This document shows positions 53,123 to 64,000 of a DNA stretch of 64,000 bases, in pieces; position 1 is the first letter of the stretch; each line of letters starts with the position of its first letter. A model generated the notes under the pieces. It saw only the letters and a list, made by a program, of their open reading frames with translations, was not told the DNA's origin and did not search any database. Source of the DNA: Hydrogenophaga sp. RAC07 (GTDB taxonomy: Bacteria > Pseudomonadota > Gammaproteobacteria > Burkholderiales > Burkholderiaceae_C); contig NZ_CP016449.1 in assembly GCF_001713375.1 (NCBI RefSeq), positions 3,720,001-3,784,000 of the forward strand, read 5' to 3'. A program made the position numbers and the translations under genes.

Positions 53123-54628
53123 ATGAACACCGCCATCCACCCTTTCCTCTCGCGCCGCACCAGCGGTGTGCTGCTGCACATCACCAGCCTGCCCGGTCCC
53201 AACGGTTCGGGCGATTTCGGCATCGGCGCGCGCCACTTTGTGGACTGGCTGGCCTCCGCCGGGCAGTCCATGTGGCAGATCCTGCCGCTCTCGCCGGCCG
53301 GGCCGGGCAATTCGCCTTACCAGAGCGTGTCGGCCTTTGCCGGCAGCCCGCTCATGGTGGATCTGGACGATCTGGTGCGCATGGGCTGGCTGCCCTGGAT
53401 GCCCACGCAGGGCTTCGACCACCACCGCTGCGACTTCACCCGCGTGGCGCCCTGGCGCATGGCCTGCCTGCGCAAGGCCTGGGACGGTTTCAGCCAGCGC
53501 GGCAGCGACGCCTGCCGCGCCGCGCTGGCCGACTTCTGCACCGAACACGCGCACTGGCTCGACGACTACGCGCTCTTCATGGTGCTGAGCGAACGCCACA
53601 TCGGCAGCTGGCCCCAGTGGCCCGCGCCACTCGCCCAGCGCGACCCCGCAGCGCTCGACGAGGTGCGACAGCACTCGTCCAGGGCGCTGGGTTTCTGGCA
53701 GTTCGTGCAGTGGCGCTTCTGGGTGCAGTGGCAGGCGCTGCGCGACTACGCGCGCAGCCGGGGCGTGCAGATGGTGGGCGACGCACCGATCTTTGTGGCG
53801 CACCACAGCGCCGACGTGTGGGCGCACGCGAACCAGTTCCTGCTCGGCGGCGACTTCGAGCCCGAGGTGGTGGCCGGCGTGCCACCCGACTACTTCAGCA
53901 CCACCGGACAACGCTGGGGCAACCCGCTCTACAACTGGCCGGCGATGGCACACGATGGCTACCGCTGGTGGAAGGACCGCGTGGCCCACCTGTTCCGTCA
54001 GGTCGATGTGGTGCGGCTGGACCACTTTCGCGGCTTCGAGGCGCACTGGGAAATTCCAGCCACCGAGCCCACCGCGGTGGCCGGGCAATGGCAAAGCGGT
54101 CCCGGCCTGCAGCTCTTCGCCGCCTTGCAGGAAGAGTTGGGGCCGCTGGCCATCATCGCGGAAGACCTGGGCCTGATCACACCCGAGGTCACGGCGCTGC
54201 GCGAAGCCTGCGGTTTCCCCGGCATGCGCATCCTGCAGTTCGCCTTTGGCGGCGGACCGGCCAACCCCTACCTGCCGCACAACCTGGAACGCAACTGCGT
54301 GGCCTACACCGGCACGCACGACAACGACACCACCCTGGGATGGTGGCGCGCCGCCTCCACGCAGGACAAGGCCGCCGTGCGCGCCTACCTCGGCCCGGCC
54401 GTGGACACCGCACCGCACTGGACGCTGATCACCGCACTCTCGCAGTCGGTGGCCAGCACGCTGGTGCTGCCGTTCCAGGACGTGTTGGGCCTGGACGGCA
54501 AACACCGCATGAACACACCCGGGCAGGCCATCGGCTGCTGGGAATGGCGTTTCGACTGGCGCCAGGTCGATCACCGCCCCGCCGAACGATTGCTGGCCAT
54601 GGCCCGCGCGCACGGCCGAATACCCTAG
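53123..54628 (+). CDS. malQ: 4-alpha-glucanotransferase (amylomaltase) MalQ
   Basis: A 501-residue GH77 enzyme that disproportionates maltodextrins, turning short chains from debranching into substrates for phosphorylase. Landmarks are [20 protein letters not shown], the [20 protein letters not shown] loop, the nucleophile Asp300 ([14 protein letters not shown]), acid/base Glu347 ([13 protein letters not shown]) and Asp400 ([12 protein letters not shown]). The ATG at 53123 follows the glgX stop by 7 bp. The length is normal for the compact bacterial form. Confidence 0.95.
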   Translation: MNTAIHPFLSRRTSGVLLHITSLPGPNGSGDFGIGARHFVDWLASAGQSMWQILPLSPAGPGNSPYQSVSAFAGSPLMVDLDDLVRMGWLPWMPTQGFDHHRCDFTRVAPWRMACLRKAWDGFSQRGSDACRAALADFCTEHAHWLDDYALFMVLSERHIGSWPQWPAPLAQRDPAALDEVRQHSSRALGFWQFVQWRFWVQWQALRDYARSRGVQMVGDAPIFVAHHSADVWAHANQFLLGGDFEPEVVAGVPPDYFSTTGQRWGNPLYNWPAMAHDGYRWWKDRVAHLFRQVDVVRLDHFRGFEAHWEIPATEPTAVAGQWQSGPGLQLFAALQEELGPLAIIAEDLGLITPEVTALREACGFPGMRILQFAFGGGPANPYLPHNLERNCVAYTGTHDNDTTLGWWRAASTQDKAAVRAYLGPAVDTAPHWTLITALSQSVASTLVLPFQDVLGLDGKHRMNTPGQAIGCWEWRFDWRQVDHRPAERLLAMARAHGRIP

Positions 54629-54717
54629 TCAAACAGTCTGTTCACGCGATCCCGTCACGATCCATCGAGCATCAGTGCGCAGCAAGACGCACCCGCCCAC
54701 CACCACCGGAGACACAC

Positions 54718-55977
54718 ATGGAAAAGACATCGCCCCAGCAACTGGCCCGACGCACCATCGCCCTGGTGCTCGCCGGCGGGCGCGGATCGCGCCTGCACGC
54801 CCTCACCGACCGGCGCTCCAAGCCCGCGGTCTACTTCGGCGGCAAGTTCCGCATCGTCGACTTCGCGCTGTCCAACTGCCTGAACTCGGGCGTGCGGCGC
54901 ATCGGCGTGCTCACGCAGTACAAGTCCCACAGCCTGTTGCGCCATCTCCAGCGCGGCTGGAGTTTTCTGCGCAACGAGTTCAACGAATTCATCGACCTGC
55001 TGCCGGCCCAGCAGCGCATGGACGACGAGAGCTGGTACATGGGCACGGCAGATGCGGTCTACCAGAACCTGGACATCCTGCGCGCGCACAAGCCCGAGTA
55101 CATCCTGGTGCTCGCGGGCGACCACATCTACAAGATGGACTACGCCACGCTGATCGCCGACCACGTGGCCCTGGGCAAAAAGTGCACCGTGGCCTGCATC
55201 GAGGTGCCGCTGGCCGAGGCCACCGCCTTCGGCGTGATGGACATCGACGCCGACCGCAACATCGTTCACTTCCTGGAAAAGCCCGCCCAACCGCCGCACA
55301 TGCCCGGCAAGCCCGACGTGGCGCTGGCCAGCATGGGCGTGTACGTGTTCAACACCGAGCACCTGTTCGAGGCATTGAAGCGCGACGCGAGCACGCCCGG
55401 CTCCAGCCGCGACTTCGGCAAGGACATCATCCCGGCCATGGTGGCGGCTGGCGATGCGGTGGCGCATCCCTTCGGCCTGTCGTGCGTGAAAAGCTCTCCC
55501 GAGGCGCCGGCCTACTGGCGCGACGTGGGCACGATCGACGCCTACTGGGCCGCCAACCTCGACCTCACCAACACCATTCCCGAGCTCGACATGTACGACC
55601 GCGAGTGGCCGATCTGGACCTACCAGGAGCAGCTGCCACCGGCCAAGTTCGTGTTCGATGACGACGGCCGCCGCGGCTGCGCGGTGGACTCGCTGGTTTC
55701 GGGCGGCTGCATCATCTCGGGCGCGCTGGTGCGCCGCTCCGTGCTGTTCTCGCGCGTGCGGGTGCACTCGTATGCGTCGGTCGAGGAATCGGTGATCCTG
55801 CCCGAGGTCGACATCGGCCGCGGCTGCGAACTGCACAAGGTGGTGGTCGACAACGGCTGCGTGATCCCGCCGGGCATGAAGATCGGTGTGGACGCGGCCG
55901 AAGACACGCGCCGCTTTTTCCGCACGCCCAGCGGCGTCGTGCTGGTGACCCGTGAAATGCTTGAAAAACTGCAATGA
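54718..55977 (+). CDS. glgC: Glucose-1-phosphate adenylyltransferase GlgC
   Basis: A 419-residue ADP-glucose pyrophosphorylase, the committed and allosterically controlled step of glycogen synthesis. The N-terminal nucleotidyltransferase domain shows [61 protein letters not shown] (catalytic Asp) and FLEKP, followed by a left-handed beta-helix with hexapeptide repeats. The Shine-Dalgarno-like CCGGAGA precedes ATG 54718 after an 89-bp gap from malQ. An additional promoter could lie there, although none is obvious. The end overlaps glgA as ATGA. Confidence 0.97.
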   Translation: MEKTSPQQLARRTIALVLAGGRGSRLHALTDRRSKPAVYFGGKFRIVDFALSNCLNSGVRRIGVLTQYKSHSLLRHLQRGWSFLRNEFNEFIDLLPAQQRMDDESWYMGTADAVYQNLDILRAHKPEYILVLAGDHIYKMDYATLIADHVALGKKCTVACIEVPLAEATAFGVMDIDADRNIVHFLEKPAQPPHMPGKPDVALASMGVYVFNTEHLFEALKRDASTPGSSRDFGKDIIPAMVAAGDAVAHPFGLSCVKSSPEAPAYWRDVGTIDAYWAANLDLTNTIPELDMYDREWPIWTYQEQLPPAKFVFDDDGRRGCAVDSLVSGGCIISGALVRRSVLFSRVRVHSYASVEESVILPEVDIGRGCELHKVVVDNGCVIPPGMKIGVDAAEDTRRFFRTPSGVVLVTREMLEKLQ

Positions 55978-57494
55978 CCCTCAAGGTTCTTTACGTCTGT
56001 TCCGAAGTCTTCCCGCTGCTCAAGACCGGTGGTCTGGCCGATGTGAGCGCAGGCTTGCCTCCCGCCCTGCGGGCCCTGGGTGCCGATGTGCGCCTGCTGT
56101 TGCCGGCCTTTCCCGGCGTGGTCGCAGGCGTCACGCCCGAGGGCCCCACGCTGCTGGTGCCGGCCGGGGGCGGCAGCGGCCTGCCCGCCGGGCTCGGTCC
56201 ACACGCCGCCAGCGCGCACGGCCCCACGCCGTGGCTGCAAGCCGGGCACATCACCGACAGCGGCATGCCGGTGTGGCTGCTGCACGCGCCGGGCCTGTAC
56301 GAGCGCGGTGGCAACCCCTACCTGGACGAACACGGCCGACCCTGGCCCGACAGCGCCGAGCAGTTTGCCTGGCTGGGCTGGGCCGCAGCCCTCCTGGGCA
56401 CCGGTCTGGACACCGCCTGGTTCCCCGATGTCGTGCATGGCCACGACTGGCACACCGGCCTGGCGTTCGCCTACCTGCGCGAATTCGCGCAGGCAGGCGA
56501 ACGCCGCCCGGTCGGCGTGTTCACCATCCACAACCTGGCTTACCAGGGCGTGTTCAACGCCGGCCTGCGCCCGCGACTGGGCCTGCCCGACACCCTCTTT
56601 CACCTGCAAGGGCTGGAGTTCCACGGCCAGATCAACTTCATGAAGGCGGGCCTGAAGTACAGCGACGCCATCACCACCGTGAGCCCGACCTACGCGCGCG
56701 AGATCACCGGGGCCGAACAAGGCTGCGGCCTGGACGGCGTGCTGCGCCAGCGCCAGGCGCAGCTGCACGGCATTCTCAACGGCGTGGACGACGCGGTGTG
56801 GAACCCGCTGACCGATCCGCTGGTGCAGCCCGGGTTTGATGCCGACCACCTGCAAGGCAAGTCCCAGGCCAAGACCCGGCTGCAAGCGCGCATGGGTCTG
56901 AAGCCCCAAGCCGACGCCCTGCTGTTCTCGGTGGTGAGCCGCCTCACCGAACAAAAGGGCCTGCACCTGCTGCCAGCCGTGGTGGACGAGCTGGTGGGTC
57001 GTGGCGGACAACTCGCGGTGCTGGGCTCGGGCGACGCAGCCATCGAACAGGCCTTGCGCGACTGCGCCCAGCGCCACCCCGGCCAGGTGGCGCTCACCGT
57101 GGGCTACGACGAAGCGCTGGCGCACAGCGTGATTGCCGGGGCCGACGTGATCCTGCTGCCCTCGCGCTTCGAACCCTGCGGCCTGACCCAGCTCTACGGC
57201 CTGCGCTACGGCACACTGCCCTTGGTGCGCGCGGTGGGCGGCCTGGCCGACACCGTGGTGGACTGCAGCCTGGAGCACCTGGACGACGATAGCGCCAGCG
57301 GTTTTGTCTTCCACCAACTTGACCTGAATGGCCTGCAATCGGCCCTGCGCCGGGCCTTTGCACTGTATCGCCGCCCGGCCGACTGGCGCGCCGTGCAGCG
57401 CCACGCCATGTCGCTGCGCTTCAGCTGGGAGCACGCAGCCAGCGACTACCTTCGGGTCTACGCCTCGGCCTTGCCAGGCCTGGCCAGCACCTGA
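55974..57494 (+). CDS. glgA: Glycogen synthase GlgA (ADP-glucose)
   Basis: A 506-residue GT5 glycosyltransferase that extends alpha-1,4-glucan chains from ADP-glucose. The substrate-binding motif [13 protein letters not shown] (Lys17) is at the N-terminus. The C-terminal GT-B domain has [19 protein letters not shown] and [32 protein letters not shown], including the conserved Glu-Pro-Cys-Gly motif. It is translationally coupled to glgC by a 4-bp overlap, which fits the enzyme pair that makes and uses ADP-glucose. Confidence 0.97.
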   Translation: MTLKVLYVCSEVFPLLKTGGLADVSAGLPPALRALGADVRLLLPAFPGVVAGVTPEGPTLLVPAGGGSGLPAGLGPHAASAHGPTPWLQAGHITDSGMPVWLLHAPGLYERGGNPYLDEHGRPWPDSAEQFAWLGWAAALLGTGLDTAWFPDVVHGHDWHTGLAFAYLREFAQAGERRPVGVFTIHNLAYQGVFNAGLRPRLGLPDTLFHLQGLEFHGQINFMKAGLKYSDAITTVSPTYAREITGAEQGCGLDGVLRQRQAQLHGILNGVDDAVWNPLTDPLVQPGFDADHLQGKSQAKTRLQARMGLKPQADALLFSVVSRLTEQKGLHLLPAVVDELVGRGGQLAVLGSGDAAIEQALRDCAQRHPGQVALTVGYDEALAHSVIAGADVILLPSRFEPCGLTQLYGLRYGTLPLVRAVGGLADTVVDCSLEHLDDDSASGFVFHQLDLNGLQSALRRAFALYRRPADWRAVQRHAMSLRFSWEHAASDYLRVYASALPGLAST

Positions 57495-57550
57495 ACGCCT
57501 GCACGTTTATTGCTGCTGCCCTTGAGCACCACCACGGGAGCCCCAACACC

Positions 57551-60019
<2,469 letters not shown>

Positions 60020-60057
60020 GCGCCGGGGCACACAAGGCGCGTGCCAGAATCCGCCGC

Positions 60058-61530
60058 ATGCGGCAGTCTTGGCGATTCTCTGGGTGGTGGGTGGTCGGCG
60101 GGGCGGTGATCGCCCTGGCCGGCGCGGCCGCCATCGCGCGACAGTCGCTCGATCAACAACGCGCACTCTTCGAAACCGACGCGCGCATCGTGCACCGGCT
60201 GCTGAGTCAGCAGGTGGTTCAGCACGACGCGATCCTGGCCACGCTGGCGCTGCTGCAGCCTGCGCCCGTCGCCATCGGGACCGGTTCCCCCGAACAGCGC
60301 CTGCCCGCGCTGTACCCGCGCATCCTCTCGGTGCAGCGCAGCGATGCCGCCACTCCATGGCCGGATCCCGCGTTGGCCGAGGCCGAACGCCTGTCGCGCC
60401 TGAGCGGGCGTGCTGCGCTTGCGCCGCTGGACCTATCCTCTGGCCGCTACCGGCTGGTGCTCGCCTCCGCACCCGCCAGCTACGCACTCACCATCGACCT
60501 GCAGGCGCTGGTCCCGTGGACGGAGTGGCCGATGGTGGCCGAGACCAGCGCGGTGCGGGTCGAGCTGGTGCACGCGGGTCAGCGGCACGTGGTCCAGCCG
60601 GGCCGGCTGCAGTCCGGCACCGCCTCGCGCTTCGAGTTCCACAAGGTGGTGGCGGCCGAGAGCCAGCCCTTCGACGTGGTGGCCACACAAACCGTGGGCT
60701 GGCGCCAGTGGCCGTGGGCCCGCATGCTCGCCTGGACGCTCGCGGTGGTGGCGCTGCTCGCGGCGGTGCGGCACCTGCAGCGCCAACGCCTGGCGCGCCG
60801 CCGCGCCGAAGAGCTGCTGCGCCTGGGCCAAGTGGCGCGCCTGAACACGCTGGGCGAACTGGCCGCCGGCATGGCGCACGAACTCAACCAGCCGCTCACC
60901 GCCGTGCTGGCCAACACCCAGGCCGCGCAGCGTTTGCTGGACGACGACCCACCCGAACTCGCCACGGCGCGTGGCGCCATGGCGCAGGCCGCCGCGCAAG
61001 CCCGGCGCGCCGCCGAGGTGGTGGGCCGCCTGCGCCGCGCGGTGGAGCGGCCCGACAGCGGTGGGCAACGCCAGACCGTGGACGCGGTGGAGGCCGTGCG
61101 CCGCGCGCTGTATCTGCTGGAGCCCGAGTGCCAGCGGCGCAGCGTGGCGCCGGTGCTGGAAGGCTTGCCTGTGCTCAGCGTCATGGCAGACCCGGTCGCA
61201 CTCGACCAGATCGTGCACAACCTGATCCTCAACGCGCTGCAGGCGCTGGAGCAGGTGCCCGCCGCGCAGCGCCGGCTCACGCTCACCCTGCGCACGGTCG
61301 CGGACGACGGCGAACTCGCGGTGGCCGACAGCGGGCCAGGCATCGCACCCGATGTGTTGCCACGTCTGTTCGAGCCGTTTTTCTCCACGCGCGAAGGCGG
61401 CCTGGGTCTGGGCTTGAGCCTGTGCGAAACCCTGGCCAGCGGCATGGGCGGCTCGCTCTCGGCCGCCAACGCGGCCACCGGCGGCGCGGTGTTCCGGTTG
61501 CGACTGCCGCTCGCCAACAACCCGGCATGA
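60058..61530 (+). CDS. Membrane sensor histidine kinase (DctB/FixL-like transmitter)
   Basis: A 490-residue kinase with an N-terminal TM (WWVVGGAVIALAGAAAIA), a periplasmic sensor domain of about 200 residues (27-225), a second TM (MLAWTLAVVALLAAV), then a transmitter. The H-box is LGELAAGMAHELNQPLTAVLANTQAAQRLL with phospho-acceptor His274. The ATPase has NLILNALQALEQ, VADSGPGIAPDVLPRLFEPFFSTREGGLGLGLSLC. The transmitter type is that of DctB/FixL kinases, which pair with FixJ/LuxR-type regulators. It overlaps the regulator gene as ATGA. The signal is unknown; the genes downstream suggest haem or small-molecule sensing. Confidence 0.87.
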   Translation: MRQSWRFSGWWVVGGAVIALAGAAAIARQSLDQQRALFETDARIVHRLLSQQVVQHDAILATLALLQPAPVAIGTGSPEQRLPALYPRILSVQRSDAATPWPDPALAEAERLSRLSGRAALAPLDLSSGRYRLVLASAPASYALTIDLQALVPWTEWPMVAETSAVRVELVHAGQRHVVQPGRLQSGTASRFEFHKVVAAESQPFDVVATQTVGWRQWPWARMLAWTLAVVALLAAVRHLQRQRLARRRAEELLRLGQVARLNTLGELAAGMAHELNQPLTAVLANTQAAQRLLDDDPPELATARGAMAQAAAQARRAAEVVGRLRRAVERPDSGGQRQTVDAVEAVRRALYLLEPECQRRSVAPVLEGLPVLSVMADPVALDQIVHNLILNALQALEQVPAAQRRLTLTLRTVADDGELAVADSGPGIAPDVLPRLFEPFFSTREGGLGLGLSLCETLASGMGGSLSAANAATGGAVFRLRLPLANNPA

Positions 61531-62165
61531 GCATGGACACCCTCTCCCCCACCGTGCACCTGATCGACGACGACCAGGCCGTGCGCGAGAGCCTGGCCCT
61601 GCTGATCGGCACCGTGGGCCTGCGCGTGCAGCCGTGGAGCGACCCCCAGGCCTTCCTGAACACCTTCGACCGCGAGGCCATCGGCGCCATCGTGCTCGAC
61701 GTGCGCATGCCCGGCATCAGCGGTCTGTCCGTGCTCGACACCCTGGTGGCGCAGGGCGTGGACCAGCCGGTGATCATGCTCACCGGCCACGGCACGGTGG
61801 ACATGTGTCGCCGCGCGTTCAAGGCGGGCGCGGCCGAGTTTCTGGAAAAGCCGGTGAACGACGAGGCCCTGCTCGAAGCCCTGCAGAACGCCGTGCGCCA
61901 GCACGTGCGCTCGCGCCAGCGCCACCAGGCCGACCGCGCGGCGCGCGAGCGTTTCGCGCAGCTCTCCGAGCGCGAGCGCGAGGTGCTGGGCCTGATCGTC
62001 GAGGGCCTGACCAACAAGGAAATCGGTCGCGCACTCGGCCTCTCGCCCCGCACGGTGGAAACCCACCGCGCCAACCTCTTCGCCAAACTGCAGGCGCCGT
62101 CGCTGGCGCAGCTGATCCGCCACTACGCCGCACTGGTCGATGCGGGTGACGCGGGCACTGCGTAG
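61527..62165 (+). CDS. FixJ-family response regulator (LuxR-type HTH)
   Basis: A 212-residue two-domain regulator: a receiver with HLIDDDQAVRES, phospho-acceptor Asp58 (IVLDVRMPGISG), the conserved Thr in MLTGHGTV and Lys in FLEKPV, then a LuxR/FixJ helix-turn-helix (LSEREREVLGLIVEGLTNKEIGRALGLSPRTVETHRANLFAKL). It is coupled to the kinase gene by a 4-bp overlap (ATG 61527). Its likely first target is the adjacent exported protein gene 104 bp downstream, in front of which lies a palindrome. Confidence 0.9.
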   Translation: MSMDTLSPTVHLIDDDQAVRESLALLIGTVGLRVQPWSDPQAFLNTFDREAIGAIVLDVRMPGISGLSVLDTLVAQGVDQPVIMLTGHGTVDMCRRAFKAGAAEFLEKPVNDEALLEALQNAVRQHVRSRQRHQADRAARERFAQLSEREREVLGLIVEGLTNKEIGRALGLSPRTVETHRANLFAKLQAPSLAQLIRHYAALVDAGDAGTA

Positions 62166-62231
62166 TTCTACGGAGGGCCGCGCGTAACCGCCCGAATGGT
62201 GGTTGTCCGCGCGAATTTTTACAGTTCTCCC

Positions 62232-62248
62232 ACGGTTGATCGAACCGT
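62232..62248. promoter_or_regulatory. Palindrome upstream of the HbpS-like gene
   Basis: ACGGTT and AACCGT form a perfect 6-bp inverted repeat with a 5-nt spacer, ending 21 bp before the ATG at 62270. It could be an operator for the adjacent response regulator or part of the mRNA leader. A longer GC-rich dyad (GCGCG...CGCGC) lies at about 62178-62211. Confidence 0.4.
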
Positions 62249-62269
62249 TCAACACCACCGGAGAACACC

Positions 62270-62761
62270 ATGAAATTCATCGCCCACACTTGCGTCATCG
62301 CCCTGTCCCTCATCGCCACCGCTGCCAGTGCCCAGGCCGTGCGCGTGGAGAAAAACATGTCGCTGGACCTGGCCAACCAGATCGCGGCGGCCACCGTCGC
62401 CGCGTGCAGCGCCAGCGGCTACAACGTGACGGCCGCCGTGGTGGACCGCGCCGGTTCCCTGCGCGCCCTGCAGCGCGCCGACAACGCCGGCCCGCACACG
62501 GTGGGTGCCGCGCAAGGCAAGGCCTACACCTCGGCCTCGGCGCGCAACACCACCGCCGCCATGCTGGAGAGCGTGCAGAAGAACCCCGGCGCCGCCACAC
62601 TGGTGGACATCCCGGGCTTCCTGGTGCTGGGCGGCGGCGTGCCGGTGAAGGTGGGCAACGAGGTCATCGGCGCCGTGGGCGTGGGCGGTGCGCCCGGTGG
62701 CCATCTGGACGAGCAGTGCGCGAACGCGGGCATTGCCAAAGTGGCCGAGTTGTTGAAATGA
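62270..62761 (+). CDS. Exported GlcG/HbpS-family protein (haem-binding-like)
   Basis: A 163-residue protein with a signal peptide (cleavage near ASAQA, residue 22) and a single GlcG/HbpS domain: MSLDLANQIAAATVAACSASGYNVTAAVVDRAGSLRALQRADNAGPHTVGAAQGKAYTSAS, PGFLVLGGGVPVKVGNEVIGAVGVGGAPGGHLDEQCANAGIAKV. HbpS of Streptomyces is a secreted haem- and iron-responsive partner of the SenS-SenR two-component system; GlcG itself has no settled function. Here too the gene follows a two-component system. Overlap with the next gene is 4 bp (ATGA). Confidence 0.88.
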   Translation: MKFIAHTCVIALSLIATAASAQAVRVEKNMSLDLANQIAAATVAACSASGYNVTAAVVDRAGSLRALQRADNAGPHTVGAAQGKAYTSASARNTTAAMLESVQKNPGAATLVDIPGFLVLGGGVPVKVGNEVIGAVGVGGAPGGHLDEQCANAGIAKVAELLK

Positions 62762-63438
62762 AAACGCTGCTGTTGGCTCTGGCACTGGCGTTGACCGGTG
62801 CCGCGGTCCAGGCCCAGGTCGCGCCCAGCGCGGCCGAGGCGGTGGCCTACACCGGGTTGCACGCCGCGGCCCACCGGGGTGATGCCGCCAAGATCGCGCG
62901 GCTGGTGGCCGGCGGTGCGGCGGTGAATGCGACGGACGCACACGGCCGCACGCCGCTGCACGTGGCCACCTTCGCTCGACAACGCGATGCGATCGCAGCG
63001 CTGGTCAAGGCGGGTGCCGACATCAACCGGCTGGAGAACGACCGCTACGACGCGGTGACGATCGCCTCGGTGGCCGACGACGAAGCGACGCTGCGTGTGC
63101 TGCTGCAACTGGGCGCGAGCGCCAAGCAGACCACCAGCCGCTACGACGGCACCGCCCTCATCGCTGCGGCCCATCTCGGCCACGACGGTGTGGTGCGCCA
63201 GTTGATCGCTGCCGGTGCGCCGTTGGACCACGTGAACAACCTGCACTGGACCGCCGCGATCGAAGCGGTGGTGCTGGGCGACGGAGGTCCGCGTCACCAG
63301 GCCACGCTCAAGGCCTTGATCGATGCGGGTGCGAACCTGCAGCTGGCCGATCGGCATGGTCAAACGCCGCTGGCGTTGGCGCGCTCGCGTGGCTACTCTG
63401 CGATGGTCCGCATGCTGGAGATGGCCGGGGGTCGGTAG
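62758..63438 (+). CDS. Exported ankyrin-repeat protein
   Basis: A 226-residue protein with a signal peptide (MKTLLLALALALTGAAVQAQ) and five to six ankyrin repeats from about residue 30 (for example YTGLHAAAHRGDAAKIARLVAGGAAVNATDAHGRTPLHVATFARQRDAIAALVKAGADINRLEND, and the last GANLQLADRHGQTPLALARSRGYSAMVRML). Ankyrin repeats bind proteins. In Pseudomonas a periplasmic ankyrin protein (AnkB) supports catalase activity (recalled), so an oxidative-stress link is possible but unproven. It is translationally coupled to the HbpS-like gene. Confidence 0.88.
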   Translation: MKTLLLALALALTGAAVQAQVAPSAAEAVAYTGLHAAAHRGDAAKIARLVAGGAAVNATDAHGRTPLHVATFARQRDAIAALVKAGADINRLENDRYDAVTIASVADDEATLRVLLQLGASAKQTTSRYDGTALIAAAHLGHDGVVRQLIAAGAPLDHVNNLHWTAAIEAVVLGDGGPRHQATLKALIDAGANLQLADRHGQTPLALARSRGYSAMVRMLEMAGGR

Positions 63439-63511
63439 CCTCTTCGCTGGCTGAACCGGGGCGGAGCGCCTTGCCGCTCCGAGCCCGCGAGGTCAATGAA
63501 CGAAACGGAAG

Positions 63512-64000
63512 TCAGGCAAGCGAAACGCGGGCGAACTTCCGCTTCCCCACCTGCACCACAAACGTCCCCGCAGACAGCTTCAAGCCCTTGTCGCTGATCA
63601 CCGCCCCATCCACCCGCACCCCACCACCCTCGATCAAACGGTTGGCCTCGCTGGTGGAAGGCGCCAGGCCCGATGACTTCAGCAACGACCCGATGCCCAT
63701 CGGCGCACCCGACAAGGACACCTCGGGAATCTCGTCCGGCACACCGCCCTTGCTGCGGTTGATGAAGTCCTGCTCGGCCGCATCGGCTGCTGCCTTGCTG
63801 TGGAACCGTGTGGTGATCTCCTTGGCCAACGCCACCTTGGCGTCCTTCGGGTTCGCGCCCTGGGCAATGGCCTGCTTCAACGATTCGATGTGCTCCAGCG
63901 ACTGGAACGACAAGAGCGTGTACCAGCGCCACATCAGCGTGTCGGAAATGCTCAGCACCTTGGCGAACATCGAGTTCGCAGGCTCGGTGATGCCGATGTA
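63512..64000 (-). CDS. tyrS: Tyrosyl-tRNA synthetase TyrS (C-terminal part, runs off the window)
   Basis: The visible C-terminal portion of about 163 residues belongs to the bacterial TyrS form: YIGITEPANSMFAKVLSISDTLMWRWYTLLSF, then the anticodon-binding helical domain (NPKDAKVALAKEITTRFHSKAAADAAEQDFINR) and a C-terminal S4 RNA-binding domain (SSGLAPSTSEANRLIEGGGVRVDGAVISDKGLKLSAGTFVVQVGKRKFARV). The catalytic N-terminal domain with HIGH and KMSKS-type motifs lies beyond the right edge. It converges with the ankyrin gene; a short CGGAGC/GCTCCG hairpin without a T-tract lies between them. Confidence 0.93.
   Translation of the reverse strand, partial: YIGITEPANSMFAKVLSISDTLMWRWYTLLSFQSLEHIESLKQAIAQGANPKDAKVALAKEITTRFHSKAAADAAEQDFINRSKGGVPDEIPEVSLSGAPMGIGSLLKSSGLAPSTSEANRLIEGGGVRVDGAVISDKGLKLSAGTFVVQVGKRKFARVSLA

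Overview
The window is a chromosomal segment from a GC-rich betaproteobacterium, most likely a member of the Comamonadaceae (Burkholderiales; Hydrogenophaga/Acidovorax-like). The reasons are gene content and order (ffh next to a CcsA-like gene, phoH-ybeY, accB-accC-prmA, pilS-pilR-ampD), very high third-position GC, many ATGA/TGATG start-stop overlaps, an Ala/Lys/Pro-rich histone H1-like protein, and short dispersed GC-rich repeats that I recall from that family. The family placement is inference; no rRNA gene is present. I see no insertion sequence, phage, CRISPR array or integron. It reads as core chromosome.

Layout. 1-3.1 kb: phenylacetate catabolism (paaG-paaI-paaK, minus strand) divergent from a PaaF-type enoyl-CoA hydratase, with a 26-bp imperfect palindrome between them. 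3.3-7.4 kb: a HiPIP, tRNA-Met, YaeQ, a DASH-type photolyase/cryptochrome overlapping a Blc lipocalin, and two small envelope proteins. 7.5-16.1 kb: miaB, then a GlrK-QseG-GlrR-like envelope two-component system, followed by opgGH (periplasmic glucans). The opgG promoter region carries a sigma-54 -24/-12 element and two TGTC-N10-GACA sites. 16.2-22.8 kb: ffh, a CcsA-like membrane protein, pilS-pilR and ampD. 23.0-28.3 kb: nrdAB behind a NrdR-box pair, then the histone H1-like gene. 28.3-34.4 kb, minus strand: a frameshifted PfkB-type kinase, a zinc-ribbon/DUF3426 protein, prmA-accC-accB, a TlpA thioredoxin and a conserved hypothetical. 34.5-40.7 kb: mpl (with a dispersed repeat translated inside it), a small hypothetical, aroG behind an aromatic-rich leader peptide and attenuator, a SPOR protein, and a fatty-acid-hydroxylase/YhhN fusion. 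40.7-49.0 kb: an adaptor-permease-ATPase ABC system, ruvBA, phoH, an MliC-like protein, ybeY, dtd and a CDF transporter. 49.0-60.0 kb: a six-gene glycogen operon, glgB-glgX-malQ-glgC-glgA-glgP. 60.1-63.4 kb: a two-component system followed by an HbpS/GlcG-like secreted protein and an ankyrin protein. The window ends in tyrS (minus, partial).

How it works together. The strongest non-obvious signals are regulatory. (1) A complete-looking GlrR/sigma-54 circuit sits directly between glrR and opgGH; this GlrR also has an unusual GAFTDA loop. (2) An attenuator precedes aroG: the leader peptide has FFAFYFWF at residues 6-13, followed by a strong terminator and a matching antiterminator arm. (3) Two NrdR boxes 32 bp apart flank and overlap a good promoter for nrdAB. 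(4) A TetR-like palindrome lies in the divergent paa promoter region. Other oddities are a roughly 30-residue in-frame repeat insertion in Mpl, a two-domain enzyme candidate for ether-lipid breakdown, and a broken sugar/nucleoside kinase gene. All functional statements come from reading motifs and recalling families; no database search was run.
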